64,000 nt of DNA from CAVVAH01 sp963746175 (GTDB lineage: Bacteria; Actinomycetota; Actinomycetes; JACCUZ01), in the NCBI GenBank assembly GCA_963746175.1, contig CAVVAH010000004.1, forward strand, positions 620,001-684,000, written 5' to 3'. How positions within the stretch are numbered: the stretch's first letter is position 1; each line of letters opens with the position of its first letter. Position numbers and translations under genes: made by a program. This document shows positions 52,732 to 60,932 of this stretch, piece after piece. Below the pieces are notes generated by a model. It ran no database searches. It was given only the letters and a program-made list of their open reading frames with translations, and was not told the origin of the DNA.

Positions 52732-55623
52732 GTGCCTGAGGGTGCCCTCCTCACCCACACCGTCGAGTCCGTGCTGCGTGACCTGGCCGACTCGCGGGCG
52801 ACCGGCTGCCTCCTCGTCCGCGACCAGGAGGGCGACGAGGCCGACGTCTTCCTCCGCGACGGGCAGGTGTACGCCGTCAGCGTGCCGGGCCGCCGGGTGC
52901 TGCTGGGCGTCCGCCTCATGTCGCGTGGCGCCCTCACCCCCGAGGCGCTCGCCGAGGCGCTGGAGATCCAGCGCACCGAGCTGCAGGGCTGGCGGCTGGG
53001 CGAGCTGCTGGTGCACCTGGGCTACGTCGAGATCGACGTGGTCGAGGAGTTCGTCGTCGAGCAGCTCAAGGACGCGCTCACCGACCTGCTGGGCTGGCCG
53101 GTGGCCGCCTGGAAGTTCCGCAAGAACAAGAAGACCCGCCAGGACGTCGCCCCGCCGACGCCGGTCGCCGCGCTGCTCGACGACCTCCGCGAGCGCGCGA
53201 CCACCTGGGAGAGCATCGTCGCGGCGACCGGCGGCCCGGCCGCGGTGCCGACCCTGGACAGCGCCTCGCCGTCCGACGAGGTCGCCCTCGGCCCCAACGA
53301 GTGGGCCCTGCTCTGCAAGGTCGACGGCAGCCGGGACGTTGCCGAGCTGGCCGTCGAGTGCGGGTTCACGCTCTTCGAGGCCGGTCAGGTCGTCATGCGA
53401 CTGGTCGAGGCCGGGTTGGTGGGCGTCCCCGGCTACGACGGACCCGGCGCGGCCGATGGCGACGCCGGCACGACCGAGCGCACCGGCACCGTCGAGGACC
53501 TGGTGCTCGAGCTGGACACGCTGGACGAGCTGGAGCCGGCCGACGAGCCTGGGCCCGAGCTGGTGCTGCCCGTCGTCCCCGTCGAGGAGCTGGCCGCTCG
53601 CGAAGCCGCCGAGGCTGCCGAGATCGAGCGGGTCGAGGCCGAGCGCCTCGAGGCCGAGCGCGTCGACGCCGAGCGCGTCGAAGCCGAGCGCGTCGAAGCC
53701 GAGCGCGTCGAAGCCGAGCGCGTCGAAGCCGAGCGGGTCGAAGCCGAGCGGGTCGAAGCCGAGCGCGTCGAAGCCGAGCGGGTCGAAGCCGAGCGGGTCG
53801 AAGCCGAGCGCGTCGAAGCCGAGGCAGCGGCTGCGGAGGCCCTGGCGAACGACCAGGCCGCTGCCGCGGAGTCGGCTCGTCTGACGGCCGAGCGCGCAGC
53901 CGAGGCTGACGCGCAGCGGCTGGCCGAGGAGGAGGAGGCTCGCGCGGCCGAGGCGCGCCGGGTCGCCGCCGAGGCCAAGCGCCTGGAGGAAGCGGAGATC
54001 CTGCACCGCGAGCTCGAAGCTCTCGCGCAGAAGGAGGCTGCCGCACGCGCCGAGCGGGCCGAGGCCCGCCGCCGGGCGAAGGCGGAGGAGAAGGAGCGCG
54101 CCGAGGCTGCCGAGGCCGAGGCACGTGCTCTGGCGGAGGCCGCCGAGGCCGAGGCGCGCGCGCACGAGGAGGCCGCTGAGGCCGCCGCCCGGGTCGAGCG
54201 CGAAGCGGCCGAGCGGCTCGCGGCCGAGGAGTCTGCCTGGACGGACCACGCCGAGTGGCTGGCTGCCGAGCGCGCGGGCGCCGAGGACGCTGCCTGGACC
54301 GACCACCGCGCCTGGCTGGACGCGCAGCGCGCCGGCGTGGAGGAGGCCGCCTGGGCCGACCACGCCGAGTGGCTGATCGCAGCACGGGCGCTGGCCGAGC
54401 CGGTTGCCTGGGCCGACCACGCCGAGTGGCTGGCCGCCGAGCGGTCCGGCGCCGAGGACGCGGCCTGGACGGACCACGCCGAGTGGCTGGCTGCCGAGCG
54501 TGCAGCCGCCGAGGACGGTGCCTGGGCGGAGCACGCCGAGTGGCTCGAGGCCCGGGCGGCTCTCGAGGCCGAGCGGGCGGAGGCGGAGGAGGCTGCCTGG
54601 GCCGACCACGCCGAGTGGCTGGTCGCCGAGCGAGCCGCTGCCGAGGACGCGGCGTGGGACGAGCACCGGGTGTGGCTGGACGCCGAGCGCGCCGCCGCCG
54701 AGGAGCCGGCGTGGGCCGAGCACGACGCCTGGCTCGCGGAGCGTGCGGCGGAGGCTGCGGCCCGCGAGGCCGAGCTGCGGGCTGCCCGCGAGCAGGCCGA
54801 GCGCGAGCTCGCCGCGGAAGCCGACCGCCGGGCGCGCAAGGCCGCCGAGGCCCAGGTGCAGCGGGAGGCCGAGCGGATCGCCAAGGCGGACGCCGAGCGG
54901 CGCGAGCGCGAGGACGCCGACCGGATGGCCGCCGAGGCCGCCGAGGCCATCGCCGCGGCCGAGGCCGAGCGGATCGCTGTCGAGCTGGCCGACGCTGAGC
55001 GCGTCGCCGCGGAACAGGCTGCCGCCGAGCAGGCCGAAGCCGACAAGGCCGAGACCGAGCGTCTCGCCGCCGAGCAGGCCGAAGCCGAGCAGGCTGCGGC
55101 GGAGCAGGCGGAGGCGGAGCGGGTGGCGGCCGAGCAGGCCGACGCCGAGCGGCACGCCGCCGAGCAGGTGGCCGAGAAGCAGACCGAGGCCGAGCGGCTC
55201 GCGGACGAGTACGCCGACGCCGAGCGGCTGGCCGCCGAGCAGGCGGCGCGGCTCGCGGTCGTCCCGGAGCCGATCCGTGCCGCCGCCGACGACGACTCCA
55301 GCAGGCTGGCCGCCGCCACCGCCGCCAACCTGCTCACCGAGCTCACCCAGACGGCACCGGTCGAGAAGGCTCCCACCCCGGCGGCCGAGCCCGAGCCGGT
55401 CGAGGACGAGGTGGAGGACGAGGTCGTCGACGACGGCCCGGCACCGATGGTCGCGCGCGACCAGGCCGACACCGCGATGCTGCTGCGCGAGCTCTCCAGC
55501 CTCGGGTTCGGGATGGACGACGGGCCCAACGGGGCGGCGCCCGCCCCCGCCGCGCCGCGCCAGGCACCGACTGGCGCCGGCGCCGACAAGAAGAAGCGCA
55601 AGGGCCTCTTCGGCCGCGGCTGA
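52732..55623 (+). CDS. DUF4388/PATAN-like protein with long repeat-rich coiled coil
   Basis: 963 residues from GTG at 52732 (GGGAAGGGAGG upstream). Residues 1-130 look like a DUF4388/PATAN signalling domain (RATGCLLVRDQEGDEADVFL, then GQVYAVSVPGRRVLLG, then LGELLVHLGYVEIDVVEEFV), and 175-240 like a winged-helix segment. Residues about 299-363 are 13 exact-length ERVEA pentads. Residues about 500-675 hold nine W-x2-H-x2-WL repeats. A further charged coiled coil runs to about 840, and the tail ends DKKKRKGLFGRG. No membrane segment. Possibly a scaffold in gliding, polarity or motility signalling, as PATAN proteins often are; inference only. Confidence 0.78.
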   Translation: MPEGALLTHTVESVLRDLADSRATGCLLVRDQEGDEADVFLRDGQVYAVSVPGRRVLLGVRLMSRGALTPEALAEALEIQRTELQGWRLGELLVHLGYVEIDVVEEFVVEQLKDALTDLLGWPVAAWKFRKNKKTRQDVAPPTPVAALLDDLRERATTWESIVAATGGPAAVPTLDSASPSDEVALGPNEWALLCKVDGSRDVAELAVECGFTLFEAGQVVMRLVEAGLVGVPGYDGPGAADGDAGTTERTGTVEDLVLELDTLDELEPADEPGPELVLPVVPVEELAAREAAEAAEIERVEAERLEAERVDAERVEAERVEAERVEAERVEAERVEAERVEAERVEAERVEAERVEAERVEAEAAAAEALANDQAAAAESARLTAERAAEADAQRLAEEEEARAAEARRVAAEAKRLEEAEILHRELEALAQKEAAARAERAEARRRAKAEEKERAEAAEAEARALAEAAEAEARAHEEAAEAAARVEREAAERLAAEESAWTDHAEWLAAERAGAEDAAWTDHRAWLDAQRAGVEEAAWADHAEWLIAARALAEPVAWADHAEWLAAERSGAEDAAWTDHAEWLAAERAAAEDGAWAEHAEWLEARAALEAERAEAEEAAWADHAEWLVAERAAAEDAAWDEHRVWLDAERAAAEEPAWAEHDAWLAERAAEAAAREAELRAAREQAERELAAEADRRARKAAEAQVQREAERIAKADAERREREDADRMAAEAAEAIAAAEAERIAVELADAERVAAEQAAAEQAEADKAETERLAAEQAEAEQAAAEQAEAERVAAEQADAERHAAEQVAEKQTEAERLADEYADAERLAAEQAARLAVVPEPIRAAADDDSSRLAAATAANLLTELTQTAPVEKAPTPAAEPEPVEDEVEDEVVDDGPAPMVARDQADTAMLLRELSSLGFGMDDGPNGAAPAPAAPRQAPTGAGADKKKRKGLFGRG
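53626..53820 (+). repeat. 13 tandem 15-base units coding ERVEA pentads
   Basis: Exactly 195 bases, 13 units of GAGCGCGTCGAAGCC with few substitutions (GTC/CTC, GAA/GAC/GAG, CGC/CGG). Units 4-13 differ only at the third base of the Arg codon, which points to recent unit duplication. Confidence 0.95.
54235..54750 (+). repeat. nine W-x2-H-x2-WL protein repeats
   Basis: About nine units of 18-25 residues with consensus AWxDHAEWLAAERAxAEDA. Trp at 1, His at 4, Trp-Leu at 7-8 are kept in every unit while linkers vary; one unit (EHAEWLEARAALEAERAEAE) is longer. DNA identity between units is lower than for the ERVEA array. Confidence 0.9.
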
Positions 55624-55643
55624 CCGCGAGGGTCGGGCCGCGA

Positions 55644-55887
55644 GCTGAACCGCCGTCGGACCTGCTGTCAGATCAGCACGGACGGGGACGCTCCATCTGC
55701 CGGGCTGGCCGCCGTCGGTCCCTCTCCGCGCGGGACCAGGCGACTCGCTGGCGAGTTCCGACGAGAATTCGCGCCGGTCGGTCGTCGCAGCTCGCCAGGA
55801 GTCCGGATCGACTGGCGGACGGCGAGCGAGCCGGCAGCACGCCGCCTGTCCGAAGCGCTCTGACCGGACCACCGACGGCGGGCCAGC
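55644..55887. repeat. intergenic inverted-repeat element, copy 3 (MITE-like)
   Basis: 244 bp filling the gap between the DUF4388 gene and dtd. Left end GCTGAACCGCCGTC (55644-55657), right end GACGGCGGGCCAGC (55874-55887); each differs from the GCTGACCCGCCGTC end by one base. A central imperfect stem (ACTCGCTGGCGAG/CTCGCCAGGAGT) takes the place of the hairpins in copies 1 and 2. More diverged than the other two. Confidence 0.65.
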
Positions 55888-55913
55888 TGACAGGGGTCGG
55901 GGACGATGGGCGG

Positions 55914-56348
55914 ATGCGTGCGGTGGTGCAGCGGGTCCGCCAGGCGAGCGTCACGGTCGACGGCGTGGTCGTCGGCAGCATCGGCGACGGCACCGCGCAG
56001 GGCCTGTGCGTCCTGGTCGGCGTGACCCACGACGACACCCAGCAGACGGCGGCCCGGCTGGCCGCCAAGGTGCACGAGCTGCGGATCCTCGACGACGAGC
56101 GCAGCGCCGCCGAGGCCGGCGCCCCGCTGCTCGTGGTCAGCCAGTTCACGCTGTACGGCGACACCCGCAAGGGCCGGCGTCCGACGTGGAACGCCGCCGC
56201 ACCGCGACCCGTCGCCGAACCGCTCGTCGACCACGTCGTCGCCGTCCTGCGGGAGCGCGGTGCCCACGTCGAGACCGGCGTCTTCGGCGCCGACATGGCG
56301 CTGGCGCTCGTCAACGACGGCCCCGTCACCCTCGTCCTCGAGGTCTGA
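55914..56348 (+). CDS. dtd: D-aminoacyl-tRNA deacylase
   Basis: 144 residues, standard length. It removes D-amino acids from tRNA. Starts RAVVQRVRQASVTVDG; active-site SQFTLYGDTRKGRRPTW and the cis-Gly-Pro motif NDGPVTLVLEV are intact. Confidence 0.95.
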   Translation: MRAVVQRVRQASVTVDGVVVGSIGDGTAQGLCVLVGVTHDDTQQTAARLAAKVHELRILDDERSAAEAGAPLLVVSQFTLYGDTRKGRRPTWNAAAPRPVAEPLVDHVVAVLRERGAHVETGVFGADMALALVNDGPVTLVLEV

Positions 56349-56375
56349 CCCACGGCTTCCCGCCGCTCACCCCTC

Positions 56376-56436
56376 GCCGACTGGAACGTTCGGCATCCCG
56401 CGACGGACATTCCGGCTGCCGAAAGTTTCAGTCGGC
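56376..56436. terminator. 20-bp imperfect hairpin between dtd and ygfZ
   Basis: Arms GCCGACTGGAACGTTCGGCA (56376-56395) and TGCCGAAAGTTTCAGTCGGC (56417-56436) pair at 18 of 20 positions plus one G-U. 21-base loop, no U tract. Between convergent genes. Confidence 0.72.
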
Positions 56437-56442
56437 GGCGTC

Positions 56443-57372
56443 TCAGGCGGGGACGAGGACCTCTTGGGCGGCGGCGACCCCGCCAGCGACCAGCGGTGCC
56501 TCGGGCGACGTCGAGCGCTTCACCACGGCGAGCGCGATCGGCCCGAGCTCGTAGTGCCGGGCCGACGACGTGACGGTGCCGACCGTACGGTCGTCGAGCA
56601 CGACCGGGTCGCCGTGGGCGGGCAGCTCCGAGTCGGAGCCGTCCAGGTGCAGCAGCACCAGCCGGCGCGGCGGCCGGCCCAGGTTGTGCACCCGCGCGAC
56701 GGTCTCCTGGCCGCGGTAGCAGCCCTTGTCGAGGTGTACGGCGGTGCCGATCCAGCCGACCTCGTGCGGGATGGTCCGGTGGTCGGTCTCGAAGCCGAAC
56801 CGCGGCCGCCCGTCGGCGACGCGCAAGGCCTCCAGTGCCCACACCCCGGCGAGCGGCCCGTCGAGCACGGAGTCGAGGTCGGCGCGCGGTACGAACGACT
56901 CGACGCCGTGGGCGACGACGCGGGTCGGTGCGCCGGCCACGCCGGTCGGCCGCAGCACCACGGCGTACGACGACGAGAGGTCCTCGACCTCGACCTGGGA
57001 CCAGAACCTCATCGACTCCAGGAAGGCGACCAGTGCCGCCGCGGCCCCGGGCTCGACGTGGATCCACACCGCCGACCCGTCGTCGACGAGGTGCAGGTCG
57101 TGCTCGACGTGACCGTGCGGCGAGAGCAGCAGCGCCTCGGTCGCCACCCCGGGCGGCAGCTCGGTCAGGTGCTGCGAGGTGAGCGAGTGCAACCACGTCA
57201 ACCGGTCGGGACCGGCAACCCGCAACACCGGGCGGTGCGACAGGTCGACCGACGCCGCGCCGGCGGCCAGGGCGCGCTGCTCGCGGAACGGGTCGCCGTA
57301 GTGCGCCGCGACGCCCGCGTCCGGCGGGTCGGCCTCGACCGCACCCGGGCGCGTCAGCAGCGGGCTGCTCAC
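56443..57372 (-). CDS. ygfZ: folate-binding protein YgfZ (Fe-S cluster repair)
   Basis: 309 residues from GTG overlapping the fur stop (GTGA). GcvT-like fold with the diagnostic KGCYRGQETVARVHNLGRPP, whose Cys is essential in YgfZ. It assists folate-dependent iron-sulfur enzyme maintenance. An upstream in-frame GTG at 57381 is less favoured because it breaks the four-base coupling. Confidence 0.9.
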   Translation of the reverse strand: MSSPLLTRPGAVEADPPDAGVAAHYGDPFREQRALAAGAASVDLSHRPVLRVAGPDRLTWLHSLTSQHLTELPPGVATEALLLSPHGHVEHDLHLVDDGSAVWIHVEPGAAAALVAFLESMRFWSQVEVEDLSSSYAVVLRPTGVAGAPTRVVAHGVESFVPRADLDSVLDGPLAGVWALEALRVADGRPRFGFETDHRTIPHEVGWIGTAVHLDKGCYRGQETVARVHNLGRPPRRLVLLHLDGSDSELPAHGDPVVLDDRTVGTVTSSARHYELGPIALAVVKRSTSPEAPLVAGGVAAAQEVLVPA

Positions 57373-57869
57373 GGGGTGCACCCCTGGCAGCGGCCATAGA
57401 TCGCGAAGTGGGCCACGTCAGTCTCGAAGCCGTGCCGCTCCGTCAGCATTCCCACCAGCGAGTCCGCGAGCGCGACATCGGTCTCGATGATTGCTCCGCA
57501 GACGCGGCAGACCAGGTGCAGGTGGTCGATGGCGCCCGCGGCGTGGTACGTCGGCGCGCCGTGGCCGAGGTGGGTGTGGGTCACCAGCCCGAGCTCCTCG
57601 AGCAGCTCGAGGGTCCGGTAGACGGTGGACAGGTTGACGCCGCGGGCGGTGCGCTGCACCTCGGCGCAGATCTCGTCCGGCGTGCCGTGCTCCAGCGCGG
57701 TGACCGCATCGAGCACCAGCTGGCGCTGCGGCGTGATCCGGTAGCCGCGGGCGCGCAGCGTCGCAGGCAGGTCCGGCAGGCCATCGCCGGTCAACGGGCC
57801 GGCTACCGAGCCGGCGACCGGGCCGGTCAGCGGGCCGGGCCCGGCCGCGGCGTCACCGTCGGCGGTCAC
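57369..57869 (-). CDS. Fur-family metalloregulator (Zur/FurB-like)
   Basis: 166 residues. A Gly/Pro-rich N-terminal stretch (GPLTGPVAGSVAGPLTG) precedes the winged helix (GYRITPQRQLVLDAVTAL, LSTVYRTLELLEELGLV) and the dimer/metal domain with HLHLVCRVCGAIIE and a second CxxC in RCQGCTP. Structural zinc site intact. Zinc or iron responsiveness cannot be separated from sequence alone; mycobacterial context favours zinc. Coupled to nitrobindin and ygfZ. Confidence 0.9.
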   Translation of the reverse strand: MTADGDAAAGPGPLTGPVAGSVAGPLTGDGLPDLPATLRARGYRITPQRQLVLDAVTALEHGTPDEICAEVQRTARGVNLSTVYRTLELLEELGLVTHTHLGHGAPTYHAAGAIDHLHLVCRVCGAIIETDVALADSLVGMLTERHGFETDVAHFAIYGRCQGCTP

Positions 57870-58357
57870 GCGCGCTTCAGCGTCGCGGAGAGATGCGGCT
57901 GCAGCGGCTTGCCCATCGCCGCCATGTCGTACGCCCAGAGCAGGTCGCCCTTCACGAGGCCGTAGAGCCGGTGGCCGGCGGTGTAGTCCTTGGCCGTCGT
58001 GGTCCGGGCGACGGCGTCGGTCTGCAGCTCGATCTTCGCGCCGTCTGCCGTGCCGACCCAGATCTCGACGTACCCCGTGGGGTGGGCGAGCAGCAGCTCG
58101 ATCGAGCCGTCGGCCTCGGGGCGCCAGTAGCCGGTCTCCTGGGCCAGCGGCCGCACCTCGGCGCCCTCGTCGTCGAGCAGCCAGCTCCGACTGAGGTGGT
58201 GCACGAACGGCTTGCCGGGCAGCTCGGTGAAGGTGACCTCCTGGCTGAACCGGAACTCCGGCACGTCCGGGTAGCCGCCGACGCCGACACCGCGCCAGGT
58301 GCCGAGCAGCCACGACACAGGCACCAGCTGGAGCGGCAGGTCCGCGCGGATCTCCAC
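57866..58357 (-). CDS. nitrobindin-like FABP-family protein
   Basis: 163 residues, ten-stranded barrel. N-terminal GTWRGVGVGGYP fits the GxWxGxG of nitrobindins; the C-terminal MGKPLQPHLSATLKR carries the conserved His that binds ferric haem. Homologue of Rv0813c. It reacts with nitric oxide or peroxynitrite in studied members. GTG start; stop overlaps the fur start. Confidence 0.88.
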   Translation of the reverse strand: MEIRADLPLQLVPVSWLLGTWRGVGVGGYPDVPEFRFSQEVTFTELPGKPFVHHLSRSWLLDDEGAEVRPLAQETGYWRPEADGSIELLLAHPTGYVEIWVGTADGAKIELQTDAVARTTTAKDYTAGHRLYGLVKGDLLWAYDMAAMGKPLQPHLSATLKRA

Positions 58358-58363
58358 AGGCGG

Positions 58364-58537
58364 TCAGTCCTCCTGGGTGCTCGGCGGCGCGGTCACCGGG
58401 GCGGCCGGCGTCACGTCCCGGCCCCCCGCAGTGCCATCGCCTGTCGCACTCCACAGCCGGCGCACGACCCAGGCCGCCACGCCCGCGACCAGCGCGAACG
58501 CCGCCACGAGCACGGCGACGACGACGGTGGCGAGCAC
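58364..58537 (-). CDS. 57-residue single-pass membrane protein
   Basis: A small gene from GTG at 58537 that ends six bases before the nitrobindin start. One hydrophobic helix at the N-terminus (LATVVVAVLVAAFALVAGVA, then AWVV) and a Pro/Thr-rich cytoplasmic or external tail ending STQED. It fits the operon spacing and codon bias, which argues it is real. Function unknown. Confidence 0.6.
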   Translation of the reverse strand: MLATVVVAVLVAAFALVAGVAAWVVRRLWSATGDGTAGGRDVTPAAPVTAPPSTQED

Positions 58538-58546
58538 CCGTCCACT

Positions 58547-59149
58547 CTACGTCGCCGGCGTCGTCCGCCCCGGATGCGCCGCCCGCCACCGCTCGGCGGT
58601 GATGCTGTGCACGACGGCCGCGAACGTCGTGCCGTCCTCGGGCAGCTCGGCGTCGTGGTCCCAGACCATGCCGACCCGCTTGGCGACCGCGATGCTGCGG
58701 GCGTTCGGCGGCTCGCGGTCGGTGACCGAGATGACCCGGTCCAGCCCCAGCACGTCGAAGCCGTACGCCAGCCACGCGCCCGCCGCCTCGGACGCGTACC
58801 CGTGGCCCCAGTGCTGTCGGGCCAGCCGGAACGCCAGCTCGACGTCGTCCGGGTACCACTCGTGCAGCACGTGCAGGCCGCACATCCCGAGGAAGGCGCC
58901 GTCGCCGCGGCGCTCCATCGCCAGAAGCCCGAGCCGTCGCACCGCCCAGAGGTCGTTCGCGTACGCCGCGATCGCGTCCGACTCCTCACGCGGCAACGGC
59001 TGCGCGCCGAGGAACTCCATGACGGCCGGGTCCTGGTTGAGGGCCGCGAAGGCCGGCAGGTCGTCCTCCCGCCAAGTGCGCAGCACGAGCCGCTCAGTGG
59101 TGAGCGCCGTCGTGCCGGACCAGTCGGTCGGGTCGGTCGCCTCGCTCAT
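58547..59149 (-). CDS. GNAT-family acetyltransferase (RimJ/RimL-like)
   Basis: 200 residues. LTTERLVLRTWREDDLPAFA start block, acetyl-CoA loop RQHWGHGYASEAAGAWLAYG and terminal NARSIAVAKRVGM. Different from the GNAT at 42497. Acceptor unknown. Confidence 0.87.
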   Translation of the reverse strand: MSEATDPTDWSGTTALTTERLVLRTWREDDLPAFAALNQDPAVMEFLGAQPLPREESDAIAAYANDLWAVRRLGLLAMERRGDGAFLGMCGLHVLHEWYPDDVELAFRLARQHWGHGYASEAAGAWLAYGFDVLGLDRVISVTDREPPNARSIAVAKRVGMVWDHDAELPEDGTTFAAVVHSITAERWRAAHPGRTTPAT

Positions 59150-59174
59150 GCGAGCACGATGTCGGCCGGCCGCG

Positions 59175-59696
59175 TCAGGGGCAATGGCCCCAGAGACCGG
59201 CGTCCCTGGCGCGGGCGCGGGTCTCGACCGTCTCGAGGTACGCGGCGTGCTCGACCTGCGGACGGTACGGGTACGCCTCGGTGGCGCCCTTCCGCACAAG
59301 CACGCCCTGCAGGAACCGGCCGTCGGGCAGCCAGACGTCCCAGAGGTCGCGGCCGTACTGGTCCCGCCTGCCGCCTGTCTGGTACGCCGCGACGACACGA
59401 GTGCCCACCGGCAGCAGCCGGGCGAGGACTGCCGACGCCTGGTGCCCCCAGCACTCGACCGGGTAGCCGGGCCGCACCGACTCGGGCGCGTCGACACCGA
59501 TCAGCCGGACCCGCACGCGCTCCCCGCGCCGTTCGGCGATGAACGTGTCGCCGTCGACGACGCGGTCGACGCGCGCGGTGAACGCGCGCCCCGGTGCCGT
59601 CGGCGCGGTGATCTCGGCGAGCGACGCGGACGCCGGCCCGCACCCGACCAGCGCGAGCACGAGCCCGACAACGACGAACCCCCGCCGACGACCCAT
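59175..59696 (-). CDS. thermonuclease-family lipoprotein
   Basis: 173 residues. The signal peptide ends in the lipobox LALVGC. Staphylococcal-nuclease fold: VVDGDTFIAERRGERVRVRL, IGVDAPES, and a catalytic Arg/Glu region KGATEAYPYRPQVEHAAYLE. Extracellular lipid-anchored nuclease, or a domain used for binding only. Stand-alone gene. Confidence 0.85.
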   Translation of the reverse strand: MGRRRGFVVVGLVLALVGCGPASASLAEITAPTAPGRAFTARVDRVVDGDTFIAERRGERVRVRLIGVDAPESVRPGYPVECWGHQASAVLARLLPVGTRVVAAYQTGGRRDQYGRDLWDVWLPDGRFLQGVLVRKGATEAYPYRPQVEHAAYLETVETRARARDAGLWGHCP

Positions 59697-59740
59697 GCGG
59701 TCATCATCGGCGGGGGCGCGGACGTTCTGCAGGCCCGGCG

Positions 59741-60040
59741 TCAGGCGAGCGCCACCTCGACCTCGGCGACCTCGCCCTTGTGGGCGACGACGACGCGGTC
59801 GACCGGCTCGGCCTTCGGCGCGAGCGTCCGCAGGGTCCAGGTGCCGGGCGCGGCGAAGAACCGGAACTGCCCGGTGGCCGACGTCGGCACCTCGGCGGTG
59901 AACTCGCCGCCGCCGTCGAGCAGCCGGACGTACGCCCCGGAGACCGGGGAGCCGTCGCGCAGGACGACGCCCTGCACGACCGCCTCGTCGGTGAGGTCCA
60001 GGCCTTCGGTGGCCGGACCGCCCGCCTTCGCGCCGCACAT
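59741..60040 (-). CDS. sseC: DUF1416 (SseC-like) protein
   Basis: 99 residues starting CGAKAGG as all DUF1416/SseC proteins do, followed by a transthyretin-like beta domain (VVLRDGSPVSGAYVRLLDGG, then GQFRFFAAPGTWTLR). The gene regularly follows a thiosulfate sulfurtransferase (Rv0814c beside cysA2). Its ATG overlaps the sseA stop. Function unproven; probably sulfur transfer. Confidence 0.9.
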   Translation of the reverse strand: MCGAKAGGPATEGLDLTDEAVVQGVVLRDGSPVSGAYVRLLDGGGEFTAEVPTSATGQFRFFAAPGTWTLRTLAPKAEPVDRVVVAHKGEVAEVEVALA

Positions 60041-60879
60041 CAGGGCTGGTCCCCGAGCCCGATCGGCACACCGACCAGCGAGCCCCACTCGGTCCACGAG
60101 CCGTCGTAGTTCTTGACGTTCGGCTGGCCGAGGATCTCGTGCAGGACGAACCAGGTGTGCGCCGAGCGCTCGCCGATGCGGCAGTAGGCGATCGTGTCCT
60201 TCGACAGGTCGACCCCCTTGTCGCGGTAGAGCGTCGTGAGGTCGTCGTCGCTCTTGAACGTCCCGTCGTCGTTCGCGGCCTGCGACCAGGGGATGTTGGC
60301 CGCGGTCGGGATGTGGCCGGGCCGCTGCGACTGCTCCTGCGGCAGGTGCGCCGGGGCGAGCAGCCGGCCGGCGTACTCGTCGGGGCTGCGCACGTCGACG
60401 AGGTTCTTCTGGCCGATGGCCGCCTCGACCTCGTCGCGGAACGCGCGGATCGACCGGTCCTGGTCCTTCGCCGTGTACGACGTGGCCGGCCGCTCGACGA
60501 TCTCGTCGACGAGCTCGCGGGAGTCCAGCTCCCACTTCTTGCGGCCGCCGTCGAGCAGGCGGACGTCGTCGTGGCCGTACAGCTTGAAGTACCAGTAGGC
60601 GTAGGCCGCGAACCAGTTGTTGTTGCCGCCGTAGAGCACGACGGTGTCGTCGTTGCCGATGCCCTTCGCCGACAGGAGCGCCTCGAACTGCTCCTTGCTC
60701 ACGAAGTCACGGCGCACCGGGTCCTGGAGGTCCTTCTTCCAGTCCAGGCGGACCGCGCCCTTGATGTGGTTCTTGTCGTACGCCGCGGTGTCCTCGTCGA
60801 CCTCGACGAGGACGGTCTTGCTGTCGTCGAGCTTCGACTCGACCCAGTCGGCGTCGACCAGTGCTGTGTCGCGACTCAC
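60040..60879 (-). CDS. sseA: thiosulfate sulfurtransferase (rhodanese)
   Basis: 279 residues, two rhodanese domains. The active cysteine lies in the C-terminal domain: AYCRIGERSAHTWFVL, which fits the CRxGxR(S/T) thiosulfate type. The N-terminal domain is inactive (VVLYGGNNNWFAAYAYW). GTG start overlaps the stop of an 18-residue ORF (GTGA). Homologue of mycobacterial CysA2/SseA. Confidence 0.93.
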   Translation of the reverse strand: MSRDTALVDADWVESKLDDSKTVLVEVDEDTAAYDKNHIKGAVRLDWKKDLQDPVRRDFVSKEQFEALLSAKGIGNDDTVVLYGGNNNWFAAYAYWYFKLYGHDDVRLLDGGRKKWELDSRELVDEIVERPATSYTAKDQDRSIRAFRDEVEAAIGQKNLVDVRSPDEYAGRLLAPAHLPQEQSQRPGHIPTAANIPWSQAANDDGTFKSDDDLTTLYRDKGVDLSKDTIAYCRIGERSAHTWFVLHEILGQPNVKNYDGSWTEWGSLVGVPIGLGDQP

Positions 60880-60932
60880 CGGGGTCCCCGGGAAATCGTG
60901 AGCGCCAGCGAGCGATTTGTTGGGGTGGTCAT
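60876..60932 (-). CDS. 18-residue ORF coupled to both neighbours
   Basis: The ORF encodes MTTPTNRSLALTISRGPR. Its ATG overlaps the stop of the DUF4395 gene (ATGA), its stop overlaps the sseA GTG (GTGA), and GGAGG lies 7 bases before the ATG. This is the spacing of a translated gene, not a chance frame. It could be a coupling peptide that delivers ribosomes to sseA. No homologue known to me. Confidence 0.5.
   Translation of the reverse strand: MTTPTNRSLALTISRGPR

Noticed and set aside
52519..55872. Very long antisense frame (over 1,100 codons) opposite the DUF4388 gene
   Set aside because: High GC keeps complementary frames open and the repeats extend them; it has no domain similarity and the sense strand carries the recognisable domain and ribosome site.
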